A stretch of DNA of 64,000 bases from Micromonospora sp. Llam0 (GTDB lineage Bacteria > Actinomycetota > Actinomycetes > Mycobacteriales > Micromonosporaceae), in the NCBI RefSeq assembly GCF_003751085.1, contig NZ_RJJY01000002.1:1922001-1986000 (forward strand), in the 5' to 3' direction. The notes under the pieces were generated by a model. It had not been told where the DNA came from. It ran no database searches and was given only the letters and a program-made list of their open reading frames with translations. Made by a program: the position numbers and the translations under genes. Positions 8,153 through 16,652 of the stretch are shown here, one piece after another (within the stretch, counting starts at the first letter, position 1; each line of letters begins with the position of its first letter).

Positions 8153-8291
8153 GACTCGTCCTCTCAGTACCACCGGTACGTACCACCGGGCGTGACTTTC
8201 GGTAGGGCTCAAGATATCGACCCGGCCGCCGGACAGCGCGCCCCACGCCCACGAGTCGCCGGACTTCGCCACTACCGCTACAGTGCCCGGC

Positions 8292-9449
8292 ATGGCCGTA
8301 CGAGGCTGGGGAAGATCGGTCGCGACGGCGACCGGCATCGCTGCGGGCGCAGGTGCCGCGCAGCTTGGTCTGGGCTACGGCCTCGGCATAGTCGCCTGGT
8401 TACCGTCAGTCGACGGCGAAGGAGAGGCGTCCTGGGTCGCCAGCCTCGCCTGGGCGACGTGGATCACAGCGACCTCGGTGGTGATCGGTGCCGTCGTCGC
8501 GGACCGGCTCGCGCCGTCACGTCCCAACCCGGAACTGTCGGCCGGCGCCGATCCGGATCGAGCGCCGGAGAGCCTGCTCACCGCGAGCCTGTGGCGCCTC
8601 GCGCTGGCCGCAGCAGCCGCGATCGGCGGGATGCTCACGGTCGCCCTGATCGCCGTACCCGCGCGCAGCGCGACCCGGGCCGATACCTTCTCCCCGCAGA
8701 CCATCGCCGCCGGGTACGCGATGGTGGGCGCGGTCGTCGGACTGCTGATGGCGATCTGGGCGGTCGCCTCCCGGGCGGCGGCGACGAACGCCATCGCCAC
8801 CGTCGGCTGGCTATGGCTGCTGGCGGTGGTCGCCGTGATCGACTCGGTGATCTCCGGCACCGGGCTGACCAGCGCCCAACTCGGCGTCTGGCAGATCACC
8901 ACAGACAGCGAACAGTACTGGTTCCGCAACATCTACCTGCCCGGGGCGGCGCTGTCGCTGGGTTCGGCGTTCATCATCGGGGCGGTCTCCGCCTGGCCGG
9001 CCGCCCGCGACGCGCGTCGCCGGGTGGGTGCCGCGATCTCCGGCGGTGTCGGCCCGGTGCTGATCGCCGCCGCGTACTTCCTGGCCGCCCCCCGGCTGGT
9101 GGGACCGCGGGCGGAGCAGCTCTCGGCGCATCTGCTCGCCCCGTACGCGGTGATCGCCGGCCTGGCCGGGTCGGTGCTGGTCACCGCGATCGCGCAGCGG
9201 CTGGAGATGTCCCGCCGCCAGCCCGCCGCCACCGACCACGACGGCGCGTCTCCCACCGATGCCCCGGCTACCGGCGGGTCTGCCGGTGGCCGGGACGATG
9301 CCACCGGCTCCGGCTCCGCCGCTGAAGGCAGCGACGCGCCGGTGCCGGAGCAGCCGACCAGTGGCCAGGTGGCCGACGCGCCGGCCCGCGGCACGGCTTC
9401 GGTCACCGGCGCTGGCCGGCCCGCGCCAACCACCCCCGACGGCAACTGA
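8292..9449 (+). CDS. Multi-pass membrane protein, unknown function
   Basis: A 385-residue protein with about seven or eight membrane segments between residues 8 and 300 (for example ITATSVVIGAVVADRL, LALAAAAAIGGMLTVALIAV, GYAMVGAVVGLLMAIWAVA, WLWLLAVVAVIDSVISG, VGPVLIAAAYFLAAPRLV, YAVIAGLAGSVLVTAIA), then a disordered Ala/Gly/Pro/Asp tail of about 75 residues. ATG 8292 follows a -10-like TACAGT (8279-8284) by 7 bp, so the message may be leaderless; GTG 8283 overlaps that box and is less likely. It is divergent from the PASTA gene. No family recognised. Confidence 0.7.
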   Translation: MAVRGWGRSVATATGIAAGAGAAQLGLGYGLGIVAWLPSVDGEGEASWVASLAWATWITATSVVIGAVVADRLAPSRPNPELSAGADPDRAPESLLTASLWRLALAAAAAIGGMLTVALIAVPARSATRADTFSPQTIAAGYAMVGAVVGLLMAIWAVASRAAATNAIATVGWLWLLAVVAVIDSVISGTGLTSAQLGVWQITTDSEQYWFRNIYLPGAALSLGSAFIIGAVSAWPAARDARRRVGAAISGGVGPVLIAAAYFLAAPRLVGPRAEQLSAHLLAPYAVIAGLAGSVLVTAIAQRLEMSRRQPAATDHDGASPTDAPATGGSAGGRDDATGSGSAAEGSDAPVPEQPTSGQVADAPARGTASVTGAGRPAPTTPDGN

Positions 9450-9470
9450 ACGACGCGATTCAGACGCGAT

Positions 9471-10952
9471 TCAGTCGACCGGCCAGGTGTGCACCGGTTC
9501 GTTGCTGCGTTGCAGTTCGGCGTAGCGCTGCAGCATCTGGTGCAGCGCGTCGGGTCGGGCCAGGCCCTGCTCCCGCTCGGCCCGCCAGACCGACTCGGTC
9601 TGCCAGACCGCGCCGTTGCGCCTCAACCGGCAGCGTTGTTCGATGATGCCGAGCAGCCGGTCGCGCTGCTGTGCCGAGACGCCGAACCGGTCCAGACCGG
9701 CGTACGCCTTGGGCAGCAGGACGTCCAGCACCAGATCGGTGACCGGGATCTCGCCGAGCTGCGGCCAGTGCATGTGTGCGGCGATCCCACGCCGCGCCGC
9801 CTGGTGGAAGTTCTCCTCGGCCGCGCCGAAGCTCAGCTGGCTCCACACCGGGCGGTCCGCCTCGGCGAGCTCCCTGGCCAGGCCGAAGTAGAAGGCGGCG
9901 TTGGCGAGCATGTCGACGACGGTCGGCCCGGCGGGCAGCACCCGATTTTCCACCCGTAGGTGCGGTCGACCGTGCATGATGTCGTACACCGGCCGGTTCC
10001 ACCGGTAGACGGTGCCGTTGTGCAGCCGTAGCTCGCTGAGCTCGGGAACGCCGCCGGCCTGCAGCACCTCGACCGGATCCTCGTCGGCGCAGATCGGCAG
10101 CAACGGCGGAAAGTACCGGACATTCTCCTCGAACAGGTCGAAGATCGAGGTGATCCACCGTTCACCGAACCACACCCGGGGCCGTACGCCCTGCGCCTTC
10201 AGCTCGTCCGGCCGGGTGTCGGTGGCCTGCTCGAACAGCACGATGCGGGTCTCCGCCCAGAGCTGTTTGCTGTAGAAGTACGGTGCGTTGGCACCGAGCG
10301 CCACCTGGACCGCCGCGATGGCCTGGGACGCGTTCCAGTAGTTGGCGAAGTTGTCCGGGGAGACCTGCAGGTGGAACTGCACGCTGGTGCAGCCGGCCTC
10401 CGGGGCGATCGAGTCGGTGTACGCCTGCAGCCGCTCCACACCCCGGATGTCCAGCCGGATGTCCTCCCCACGGGCGGCGACGATCTGCTCGTTGAGCACC
10501 CGGTAGCGCCCGTTGGTGGAGATGTTGTTCAGCACCAGGTGCTGTGGGGTGAGGGTGGGCAGGATGCCGATCAGGATGATGGCCGCCTCGGCCTTCGCCG
10601 CCCGGTCACCGGCGCGAGCGAGGCTGGCCTGCAGGTCGGCTTCGTAGTCGGCGAACCCGTCGGCCTCGATCAGCCGAGGGCGCGCGTTGAGCTCCAGGTT
10701 GAACTGCCCCAGTTCGGTCTGGAAGGTGGGGTCAGCGAGGTTGGCCAGGATCTCCGCGTTGCGCATCGCCGGCTCCGCGTACGGATCCACCAGGTTCAGC
10801 TCGATCTCCAGCCCGGTCGTCGGCCGGTCGGCGTCGAACTTGAAGTCGTCGAGCATCAGCGCGAAGACGTCGAGGCAGCGGCGAACCTTTTGCCGGTAGC
10901 GTACGCGATCCTCCCGACTGAACGACGCGCGTGAACCGACATCCCTACCCAT
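9471..10952 (-). CDS. Glutamate-cysteine ligase family (GCS2) protein
   Basis: A 493-residue member of the GCS2 carboxylate-amine ligase family. The opening GLEIELNLVDPY carries the Glu pair that binds Mg-ATP, followed by TELGQFNLELNARP, HLVLNNISTNGRY, TSVQFHLQVSPDNFANYWN and GRPHLRVENRVLPAGPT. Related enzymes make gamma-glutamylcysteine (including EgtA of ergothioneine synthesis) or other gamma-glutamyl amides; the substrate here is open. ATG 10952 is preferred, as GGGGAGGG lies 4-5 bp upstream and conservation begins after it. No ergothioneine genes are adjacent. Confidence 0.82.
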   Translation of the reverse strand: MGRDVGSRASFSREDRVRYRQKVRRCLDVFALMLDDFKFDADRPTTGLEIELNLVDPYAEPAMRNAEILANLADPTFQTELGQFNLELNARPRLIEADGFADYEADLQASLARAGDRAAKAEAAIILIGILPTLTPQHLVLNNISTNGRYRVLNEQIVAARGEDIRLDIRGVERLQAYTDSIAPEAGCTSVQFHLQVSPDNFANYWNASQAIAAVQVALGANAPYFYSKQLWAETRIVLFEQATDTRPDELKAQGVRPRVWFGERWITSIFDLFEENVRYFPPLLPICADEDPVEVLQAGGVPELSELRLHNGTVYRWNRPVYDIMHGRPHLRVENRVLPAGPTVVDMLANAAFYFGLARELAEADRPVWSQLSFGAAEENFHQAARRGIAAHMHWPQLGEIPVTDLVLDVLLPKAYAGLDRFGVSAQQRDRLLGIIEQRCRLRRNGAVWQTESVWRAEREQGLARPDALHQMLQRYAELQRSNEPVHTWPVD

Positions 10953-11174
10953 AATGCCCTCCCCGGCGCGCCCCGAACGACCGCCGCCACGCTCGCTGGC
11001 CGAGCGGCGCGGCAGAACCGTTCCGACTGTGTGGTGATGCAACCCTGCTCGACCGCGGGCTGTCGCCGGCTCCCCCAGCCGGGACAGGCGTTGATCGCCC
11101 CAAAGTGAGCGGACCGAAGCGCTCGGTTTCACCTTTTCACATCCGACGGGCGTCTTCTACTGGGGTTACTACAG

Positions 11175-11219
11175 ACAGCGGCACCCCGGTCACCGACGAG
11201 GTGACCGGGGTGCCGCTGT
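11175..11219. terminator. Strong hairpin terminator after the YceI gene
   Basis: A 19-bp perfect stem, ACAGCGGCACCCCGGTCAC (11175-11193) with its reverse complement (11201-11219), and a 7-nt loop. It lies 26 bp past the stop of the minus-strand YceI gene. Confidence 0.88.
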
Positions 11220-11245
11220 GTCGCGCCGGGTACGGGCGCCGGGGC

Positions 11246-11821
11246 TCACCCCTGACGGATGGCCTCGCCCTCGATCTCGATCTTGATCTTCTTGCCGACC
11301 AGCACGCCGCCGGTCTCCAGGGCGACGTTCCAGGTCAGGCCGAACTCCTCGCGGTCGATCTCGGTGCTGGCGGTGAAGCCGAAGATGTCCTGGCCGAACG
11401 GACTGCGGCCGGCACCCTCGAACTCGACGGCGAGCTCCACCGGCCGGGTCACGTCCTTGATCGTCAGCTCACCGGCGAGCACGAACTCGTTGCCGCTGTG
11501 CGACGCGATCCCGGTGCTGCGAAACTCGATGGTGGTGAACTTCTCGACGTCGAGAAAGTCGCCGCCGCGCAGGTGGGCGTCCCGGTCGGCCTGCCCGGTG
11601 TTGATGCTGGTCGCCTGCAGCACCGCGGTGACCGACGACTGCAGCGGGTCCTCGGCGACGGTGATGGTGGCGGTGGCGTCGGTGAACTCACCACGGACCT
11701 TGCTGACCATCATGTGTCGGGCGACGAACCCGACCCGCCGGTGGGCCTGGTCGAGCTCGTAGGTGCCAGCGGTGGGGATGGTGATGCCGTTCCACTCGCG
11801 GGTGGTCTGGTCGGTGCTCAT
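11246..11821 (-). CDS. YceI-family lipocalin-like protein
   Basis: A 191-residue YceI protein with the family landmarks TYELDQAHRRVGFVARHMMVSKVRGEF at the start, HLRGGDFLDVEKFTTIEF in the middle, and the GELTIKDVTRPVEL strand. YceI proteins form an extended beta-barrel that binds polyisoprenoids or amide lipids. There is no signal peptide, so this member is cytoplasmic, as is usual in actinomycetes. It is divergent from a MarR gene that probably controls it, has a well-formed promoter (TTGACA, 17 bp, TCTATT), and ends at a strong terminator. Confidence 0.92.
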   Translation of the reverse strand: MSTDQTTREWNGITIPTAGTYELDQAHRRVGFVARHMMVSKVRGEFTDATATITVAEDPLQSSVTAVLQATSINTGQADRDAHLRGGDFLDVEKFTTIEFRSTGIASHSGNEFVLAGELTIKDVTRPVELAVEFEGAGRSPFGQDIFGFTASTEIDREEFGLTWNVALETGGVLVGKKIKIEIEGEAIRQG

Positions 11822-11875
11822 GGCTGCTGCCTCTCGCGGGACATCCGGTTGAACGGGAACATGTGCGACAGCAAC

Positions 11876-11904
11876 AATAGACTAGGCAATATTCCTCATG
11901 TCAA
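11876..11904 (-). promoter_or_regulatory. Promoter of the YceI gene
   Basis: On the minus strand TTGACA (11904-11899), a 17-bp spacer and TCTATT (11881-11876) form a near-consensus housekeeping promoter reading towards the YceI gene. The spacer contains GGCAATATTCC, a partly symmetrical AT-rich core that the divergent MarR protein could bind. Confidence 0.7.
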
Positions 11905-11911
11905 GTACTGC

Positions 11912-11917
11912 TACGAT
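11912..11917 (+). promoter_or_regulatory. -10 box of a leaderless MarR gene
   Basis: TACGAT ends 6 bp before GTG 11924, the spacing expected when transcription starts at the first base of the start codon. The box lies beside the YceI promoter, so one bound regulator could control both directions. Confidence 0.5.
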
Positions 11918-11923
11918 GGCCTG

Positions 11924-12415
11924 GTGACCGAGAACCTCGCCGACGATCACCGGATCACCGCGATCGGCCTCCTCTTCGAAGTCCACACCGGGCTCGCGGC
12001 CCGCTTCGCGGCGCAGTTCGAGGAGCACGGCCTGTCGACGGTCGAGTTCGAGGTGCTGATGCGGCTACGTCGTTCCGCAGGTCACCAGCTGCGGATGACC
12101 GACCTGGCCGCGCAGGCGGCGCTGTCCACCAGTGGCGCGACCCGGGTGGTCGACCGGATGGTGCGCGACGGGCTGGTCTGCCGGCGCGCCTGCCCGTCCG
12201 ACCGGCGCAGCTCGTACGCGGTGCTCACTCGGGCCGGTCAGCAACGCCTCGACGACACCCTCCCCGGTCACCTGCAGCTGATCGAGCAGTGGTTCACCGG
12301 TCAGTTCGAGCCTGCGGAGTTGACGACGCTACTCGACACCCTCCGGCGCCTTCGTGACGCGGTGCATCCGCAGGCGACCGCCGGCAGTGACGAAGCGACC
12401 GCGTCCGTCCGTTGA
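11924..12415 (+). CDS. MarR-family transcriptional regulator
   Basis: A 163-residue MarR protein. The winged helix runs from LSTVEFEVLMRLRRS through LRMTDLAAQAALSTSGATRVVDRMVRDGLV to the wing CPSDRRSSYAVLTRAGQQRL; helices at both ends form the dimer. GTG 11924 is preferred because a -10 box sits 6 bp upstream and there is no Shine-Dalgarno (leaderless). Divergent orientation to the YceI gene, which has its promoter in the shared 102-bp gap, suggests it represses YceI and itself in response to a small ligand. Confidence 0.9.
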   Translation: MTENLADDHRITAIGLLFEVHTGLAARFAAQFEEHGLSTVEFEVLMRLRRSAGHQLRMTDLAAQAALSTSGATRVVDRMVRDGLVCRRACPSDRRSSYAVLTRAGQQRLDDTLPGHLQLIEQWFTGQFEPAELTTLLDTLRRLRDAVHPQATAGSDEATASVR

Positions 12416-12665
12416 CCGACGCCGGCACCGGCAGAACGACCGGCAGAAAGCACCCTCGATCAACGACATAAGGCCCTGAAAGCCGCAAAGAGCTCGGATG
12501 GGCCGGATAGCGTACTGGCGACCGGGAACGTAACGGGGGGTGCGGCGCGAAGGCCAGGACCGTGGTCCAGGCCGGGGGGCGATTCCGCGCCAACCCGGGG
12601 GGCGTGTCGACGTCCGGCGGGTGGCCAGTCATTGGCCCCGCCGGACGTCCGCGTCCTGACCTGAT
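12416..12665. other. Convergent intergenic stretch, no gene seen
   Basis: The 250 bp between the convergent MarR and STAND genes hold no open frame with coding character on either strand. Short GC-rich inverted words occur but no strong terminator stem was found. Confidence 0.4.
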
Positions 12666-15323
12666 TCACTCCTGACCCACCGCTTCCCGTTCCCGGGGCA
12701 GCAAGGTGATCCCGGCACTGCGGCAGGCCGCCGCCAGCCGGTCCCGGGCCGCCGCCCGCGATGCCGTCGTCTCGGCGTGCACCACCAGCCCCACCATCGC
12801 CTCCACCGCGTCCCGCGGCTCCGGGCCGTTGCCCAGCGAACGGGCCGCCACGGCGTACCACTCCATCGCCAGCTCCCGTTCCCCGCGCCGCGCCGCGAGG
12901 GTCGCCTCGATCAACGCGCACCGGGGATCGTCGCCCGGCCCAGTGTGATCGGCATGGTGGACCGGCCGGTCCACCATCTCCACCGGCATCACCTGGCCAC
13001 GGAGCTCGGTCAGGGTGTCGGCCGCTTCCGCCAGGCGGCCGTCCTGGGCCAGCGCCAGCCCGACGATGCCCAACACCTGCCGCCGATGACTCGGATCACC
13101 GACGGCGGTCAACGCCGCCAACACCCGGCGTCCCAGGTCGGCTGCCCGCGCGTACCGGCCCTCCAGCCTGGCCACCTCGGCCAGGTTGGCCCGGGCCAGC
13201 AGCCGCAACCGGTCCTCGCCGGACCTGGCCGCGAGCCGGTCGACCGCAGCCAGCCGGCGCCGGGCGGCCCGGAGATCACCCGACCGGATCTCGTGCCGGG
13301 CCAACGCGTGCTGGGCGAGCGTCATCTCCCGGATCCGGCCGATCCGGCCGGCCAGGGCGAGCACCGCCTCGGAGTGCGCCCGCGCCTCGTCGAACCGACC
13401 GGCGGCCAGGCAGGCGGCGCTGAGCACGGTACGCGCGGCCAGCTCACCCGACGCCTCCCCGAGCTCGATGAACGTGGCCAGCGCCGACCGGACGGCCGGC
13501 AGTTCCTGCGGACCGGCGTCGTGCTCCAGCGCGAGCTGGGCCACGCCGATCTGGGCCCAGGCCCGGATCGCCGGGTCCGCGTCGGCCAACCGTGGGTCGT
13601 CGAGCAGCCGGCGCAGCCAACGCCGGCCGGCCACGTCGCGTCCCCGGAACCGCCACCACCGGGGCAGGCCGGCGGCCAGACGCAGGGCGGTGTGCGGATC
13701 GTCGTTGGCGGAATGGGCGAGCGCGGCCCACAGGTCACTGGCCACCTCGTCGAGCCGGCTGACGACGGTGACCAGCTTCGGCCCGGCCAGATCGACCGCT
13801 GACCGCTCGGCGAGCCGCGCGAACAGCACGGCGTGCCGACGCCGGATCGCCGACAGTTCGCCGTGTGCGGCGGCCCGCTCGGTGGCCAGGTCCCGCACCA
13901 CGTCGATCAGCCGGAACCGGTACGGACCCGCGCCCCGGGCGCCGAGCAGCCCCAACGACATGAGCCGGTCGAGGAACGGCACCGGATCGACCCGACCGTC
14001 CTGATCCGACTGGCCGATGTCGGACTGGCCGATGTCGAGTTGGCCAACATCCGGCTGGACCGGATCTTCGGCGAGCATCCCCTCGGCCAGCTCGACCGAC
14101 CAGCGGTTGCGGAACACCGAGAGCCGACGTACGCCACGCCGCTCGGCGGGCGTGAGCAGTGCGTAGCTGGCCGCGACCGCGTCGCGCAGGGTCACCGCCA
14201 CGGCTTCCCTGCTGGGTGGTGGCACGGCCAGGTCGAGCAGCCGGTCGCCGTACCGGTTGAAGATCTCGTTCAGGTCGAGCGCCCGCCCCCGGGCGGCAGC
14301 CAGCTCGATGGCCAGCGGCAGCCCGCCGAGCCGCCGGACGAGCCCGACCAGCGCGCCGACCTCCCCGGGGTGCACCGGCTCCCGGCGTACCTGCCGGAGC
14401 CGGGCCAGGAAGAGCCGCGCCGCCGGGTAGCCGGCCACCGTGGCCAGGTCGGTCTCGGTGTCGGCCGGCGGCACCTCCAGCGGCGTGACCGGCCAGACCC
14501 GTTCACCGGGGAGCCCGACCGGGTGCCGGCCGGTTGCCACCACCTGCAGCGACGGCGCGGTACGGGTCAGCCAGTGCAGCGCGTCGGCCATCGCCACCGG
14601 TGCCCGTTCCACCGCGTCCACCAGCAGCAGTGCCGGGCCGTCGGCGAGCCGGGCCGCCAGATCGTTGACCCGCCCGACGCCGAAGACGGTGGCGGTGGCG
14701 GTCAGTACGTCACTGACGGTCGAACCTTCGGTGACGACGATGCCACCGGTGCCGCCCGGGTACCGGTCGGTCACCTCGGCAGCGACCGCGAGCGCCAGGC
14801 TGGTCTTGCCGACGCCGGCCAGTCCGACCAGGCTGACCAGCCCTGCCCCGGCACCGGCGCTGGCACTGGATCCCGCAGTCAGCAGGCCGACGAGGTCGGC
14901 CACGTCGCAGTCGCGACCGATCAGTTCGCCGGGCAGCGGAACGCCCCGGCTACGGCCGGGCCCGACCAACGTCTCGACGTCGCCGGCGGCCTCACCGGGC
15001 GGCCCGGCCGGGAACGCCGTGGTGGCGAGTGCCGGGGTCAGCTGGCGAGGGATCACCGGACGAGGCTCGGCCGGCCGGCCCCGCGCCGCCGCGTGAAACT
15101 CGGCCCGGTCCTCTCCGGTCAGCCCGAGCGCGGCGACGAGCAGATCGACCGTGGTCCGCTGCGGGCGGGCCGTACGGGCCCGTTCCAGGTCCCGGACGGT
15201 GCGGACGCCGACCCCGGCCACCGCGGCGAGCTCCGCCTGGGTCAGGCCGACGGCCAGCCGTCGGCTGCGGAGTAGTTCGTCGAACCCGACCCTGCTCTGG
15301 TCAGGAGCATGATCCGGACTCAT
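12666..15323 (-). CDS. HTH-STAND ATPase regulator with TPR-like C-terminus
   Basis: An 885-residue regulator. Residues about 10-80 are an XRE-type helix-turn-helix (FDELLRSRRLAVGLTQAELA, GVGVRTVRDLERARTARPQR). A STAND/NB-ARC ATPase follows, with Walker A GLAGVGKTS near residue 170, a Walker-B-like segment ALLLVDAV, and GLPLAIELAAARGR. The C-terminal 400 residues are Ala/Leu/Arg-rich helical repeats of TPR type. Such proteins, related to AfsR/GutR-type switches, couple signal binding to transcription, often of nearby secondary metabolism. It contains a short tandem repeat, DIGQSDIGQSD, from three 15-bp units. No obvious target is adjacent. Confidence 0.85.
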   Translation of the reverse strand: MSPDHAPDQSRVGFDELLRSRRLAVGLTQAELAAVAGVGVRTVRDLERARTARPQRTTVDLLVAALGLTGEDRAEFHAAARGRPAEPRPVIPRQLTPALATTAFPAGPPGEAAGDVETLVGPGRSRGVPLPGELIGRDCDVADLVGLLTAGSSASAGAGAGLVSLVGLAGVGKTSLALAVAAEVTDRYPGGTGGIVVTEGSTVSDVLTATATVFGVGRVNDLAARLADGPALLLVDAVERAPVAMADALHWLTRTAPSLQVVATGRHPVGLPGERVWPVTPLEVPPADTETDLATVAGYPAARLFLARLRQVRREPVHPGEVGALVGLVRRLGGLPLAIELAAARGRALDLNEIFNRYGDRLLDLAVPPPSREAVAVTLRDAVAASYALLTPAERRGVRRLSVFRNRWSVELAEGMLAEDPVQPDVGQLDIGQSDIGQSDQDGRVDPVPFLDRLMSLGLLGARGAGPYRFRLIDVVRDLATERAAAHGELSAIRRRHAVLFARLAERSAVDLAGPKLVTVVSRLDEVASDLWAALAHSANDDPHTALRLAAGLPRWWRFRGRDVAGRRWLRRLLDDPRLADADPAIRAWAQIGVAQLALEHDAGPQELPAVRSALATFIELGEASGELAARTVLSAACLAAGRFDEARAHSEAVLALAGRIGRIREMTLAQHALARHEIRSGDLRAARRRLAAVDRLAARSGEDRLRLLARANLAEVARLEGRYARAADLGRRVLAALTAVGDPSHRRQVLGIVGLALAQDGRLAEAADTLTELRGQVMPVEMVDRPVHHADHTGPGDDPRCALIEATLAARRGERELAMEWYAVAARSLGNGPEPRDAVEAMVGLVVHAETTASRAAARDRLAAACRSAGITLLPREREAVGQE
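14008..14052. repeat. In-frame 15-bp tandem repeat inside the STAND gene
   Basis: Two identical units GACTGGCCGATGTCG (14008-14022, 14023-14037) and a third diverged unit (14038-14052). On the coding strand they give repeated pentapeptides of the type DIGQS. Multiples of 15 bp keep the frame, so copy number could vary without breaking the gene. Confidence 0.75.
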
Positions 15324-15449
15324 GGCAGGAGAGGGTACGCATTGCGGGGTGCCCGGGTCAGCTTTCCGTCAGGCTGACGACCCGAAAGGAACGGATTTCC
15401 GACACAACCGGGGAGGTGCGGCGCCGTCCGAGGCACCCTTACAAGATCA

Positions 15450-16607
15450 TCAAGCGTCGGCAAGTCCAAGATCACGAGCGATGATCATTCGCTGGATCTC
15501 CGAGGTGCCCTCGCCGATCTCCAGGATCTTCGCGTCGCGCCAGAAACGCGCGACCGGGAACTCGTTCATGAAGCCGTAGCCACCGTGGATCTGGGTCGCC
15601 TCCCGGGCGTTCTGCACGGCGCACTCGCTGGCGTGCAGCTTCGCCACCGCGGCCTGGCGTTTGAACTGGTCACCGGCGAGCATCCGGGCGGCCGCGTCGT
15701 AGTAGGCCAGCCGAGCGGTGTGCGCCCGTACCTCCATGTCCGCGATCTTGAATTGGATCGCCTGATACCCGCCGATGAGCTGGCCGAATGCGCGGCGCTG
15801 GCCCGCGTACCGGACGGACTCGTCGACACACCCCTGCGCGAGGCCGACCGCGAGGGCGGCGATCGCGATCCGCCCCTCGTCCAGGATCCGGAGGAATTGC
15901 GCGAACCCCCGACCGCGCTCACCCAGCAGATTCTCGGCCGGCACCCGACAATCGTCGAACGTCAACTCGTGCGTGTCCGAGGCGCACCAGCCGACCTTCG
16001 AGTAGCCGGGTGCGACGGTGAACCCCGGCGTCCCGGCCGGCACGATGATGGTGGACAGCTCCTTCGACCCGTCCGGTCTGGTCCCGGTCACCGCGGTGAC
16101 CGTCACCAGCGAGGTGATGTCGGTGCCCGAGTTGGTGATGAACGCCTTCGAACCGTTGATCACCCAGTGGTCGCCGTCGAGCACCGCCCGGGTGGCGGTC
16201 CCCCCGGCGTCGGAGCCGAACCCCGGCTCAGTCAACCCGAAACCGGCCAACGCCGCCCCGCTGACCAACTCCGGCAGCCACCGCTCGCGCTGCTCGGGGG
16301 TGCCGAACCGGTAGATCGGCATCGCGCCGAGCGACACTGCCGCCTCCAGCGTGATGGCCACACTGGAATCGACCCGGGCCAGCTCCTCCAGCACCAGGCA
16401 GAGGGCGAAGTAGTCGCCGCCCATCCCGCCGTACTCCTCCGGGAACGGCAGCCCGAACAACCCCATCTTGCCCATCTGGCGGACGATGTCGTACGGGAAG
16501 GCGTGCCGCTCGTAGTAGTCGCCGATCACCGGCGCGACCACCTCTTGGGCGAACTCGCGGACACTGTCGCGCAGCGCCTCCTGCTCGTCGGTCAGCCTGA
16601 AGTCCAT
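15450..16607 (-). CDS. Acyl-CoA dehydrogenase, isovaleryl-CoA type
   Basis: A 385-residue FAD-dependent acyl-CoA dehydrogenase. The signatures GFGLTEPGFGSDAGGTATRA and KAFITNSGTDITSLVTVTA bind FAD, QIHGGYGFMNEFPVARFWRD is the second family signature, and EIGEGTSEIQRMIIARDLG holds the C-terminal Glu region. It is the last gene of a set with carboxyltransferase, HMG-CoA lyase and biotin carboxylase, which points to isovaleryl-CoA dehydrogenation in leucine breakdown, although citronellyl- or geranyl-CoA routes use the same gene types. Gap to the upstream carboxyltransferase is 45 bp, so one transcript is likely. Confidence 0.88.
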   Translation of the reverse strand: MDFRLTDEQEALRDSVREFAQEVVAPVIGDYYERHAFPYDIVRQMGKMGLFGLPFPEEYGGMGGDYFALCLVLEELARVDSSVAITLEAAVSLGAMPIYRFGTPEQRERWLPELVSGAALAGFGLTEPGFGSDAGGTATRAVLDGDHWVINGSKAFITNSGTDITSLVTVTAVTGTRPDGSKELSTIIVPAGTPGFTVAPGYSKVGWCASDTHELTFDDCRVPAENLLGERGRGFAQFLRILDEGRIAIAALAVGLAQGCVDESVRYAGQRRAFGQLIGGYQAIQFKIADMEVRAHTARLAYYDAAARMLAGDQFKRQAAVAKLHASECAVQNAREATQIHGGYGFMNEFPVARFWRDAKILEIGEGTSEIQRMIIARDLGLADA

Positions 16608-16652
16608 GTCCAGGTCCTTTCTGGAGGTGCCGGGCGGTGCCGGGAGGTGCCG

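Noticed and set aside
13833..15275. Plus-strand open frame of 480 codons inside the STAND gene
   Set aside because: Antisense shadow with low-complexity Arg/Pro/Gln sequence, opposite a clear HTH-STAND coding frame.
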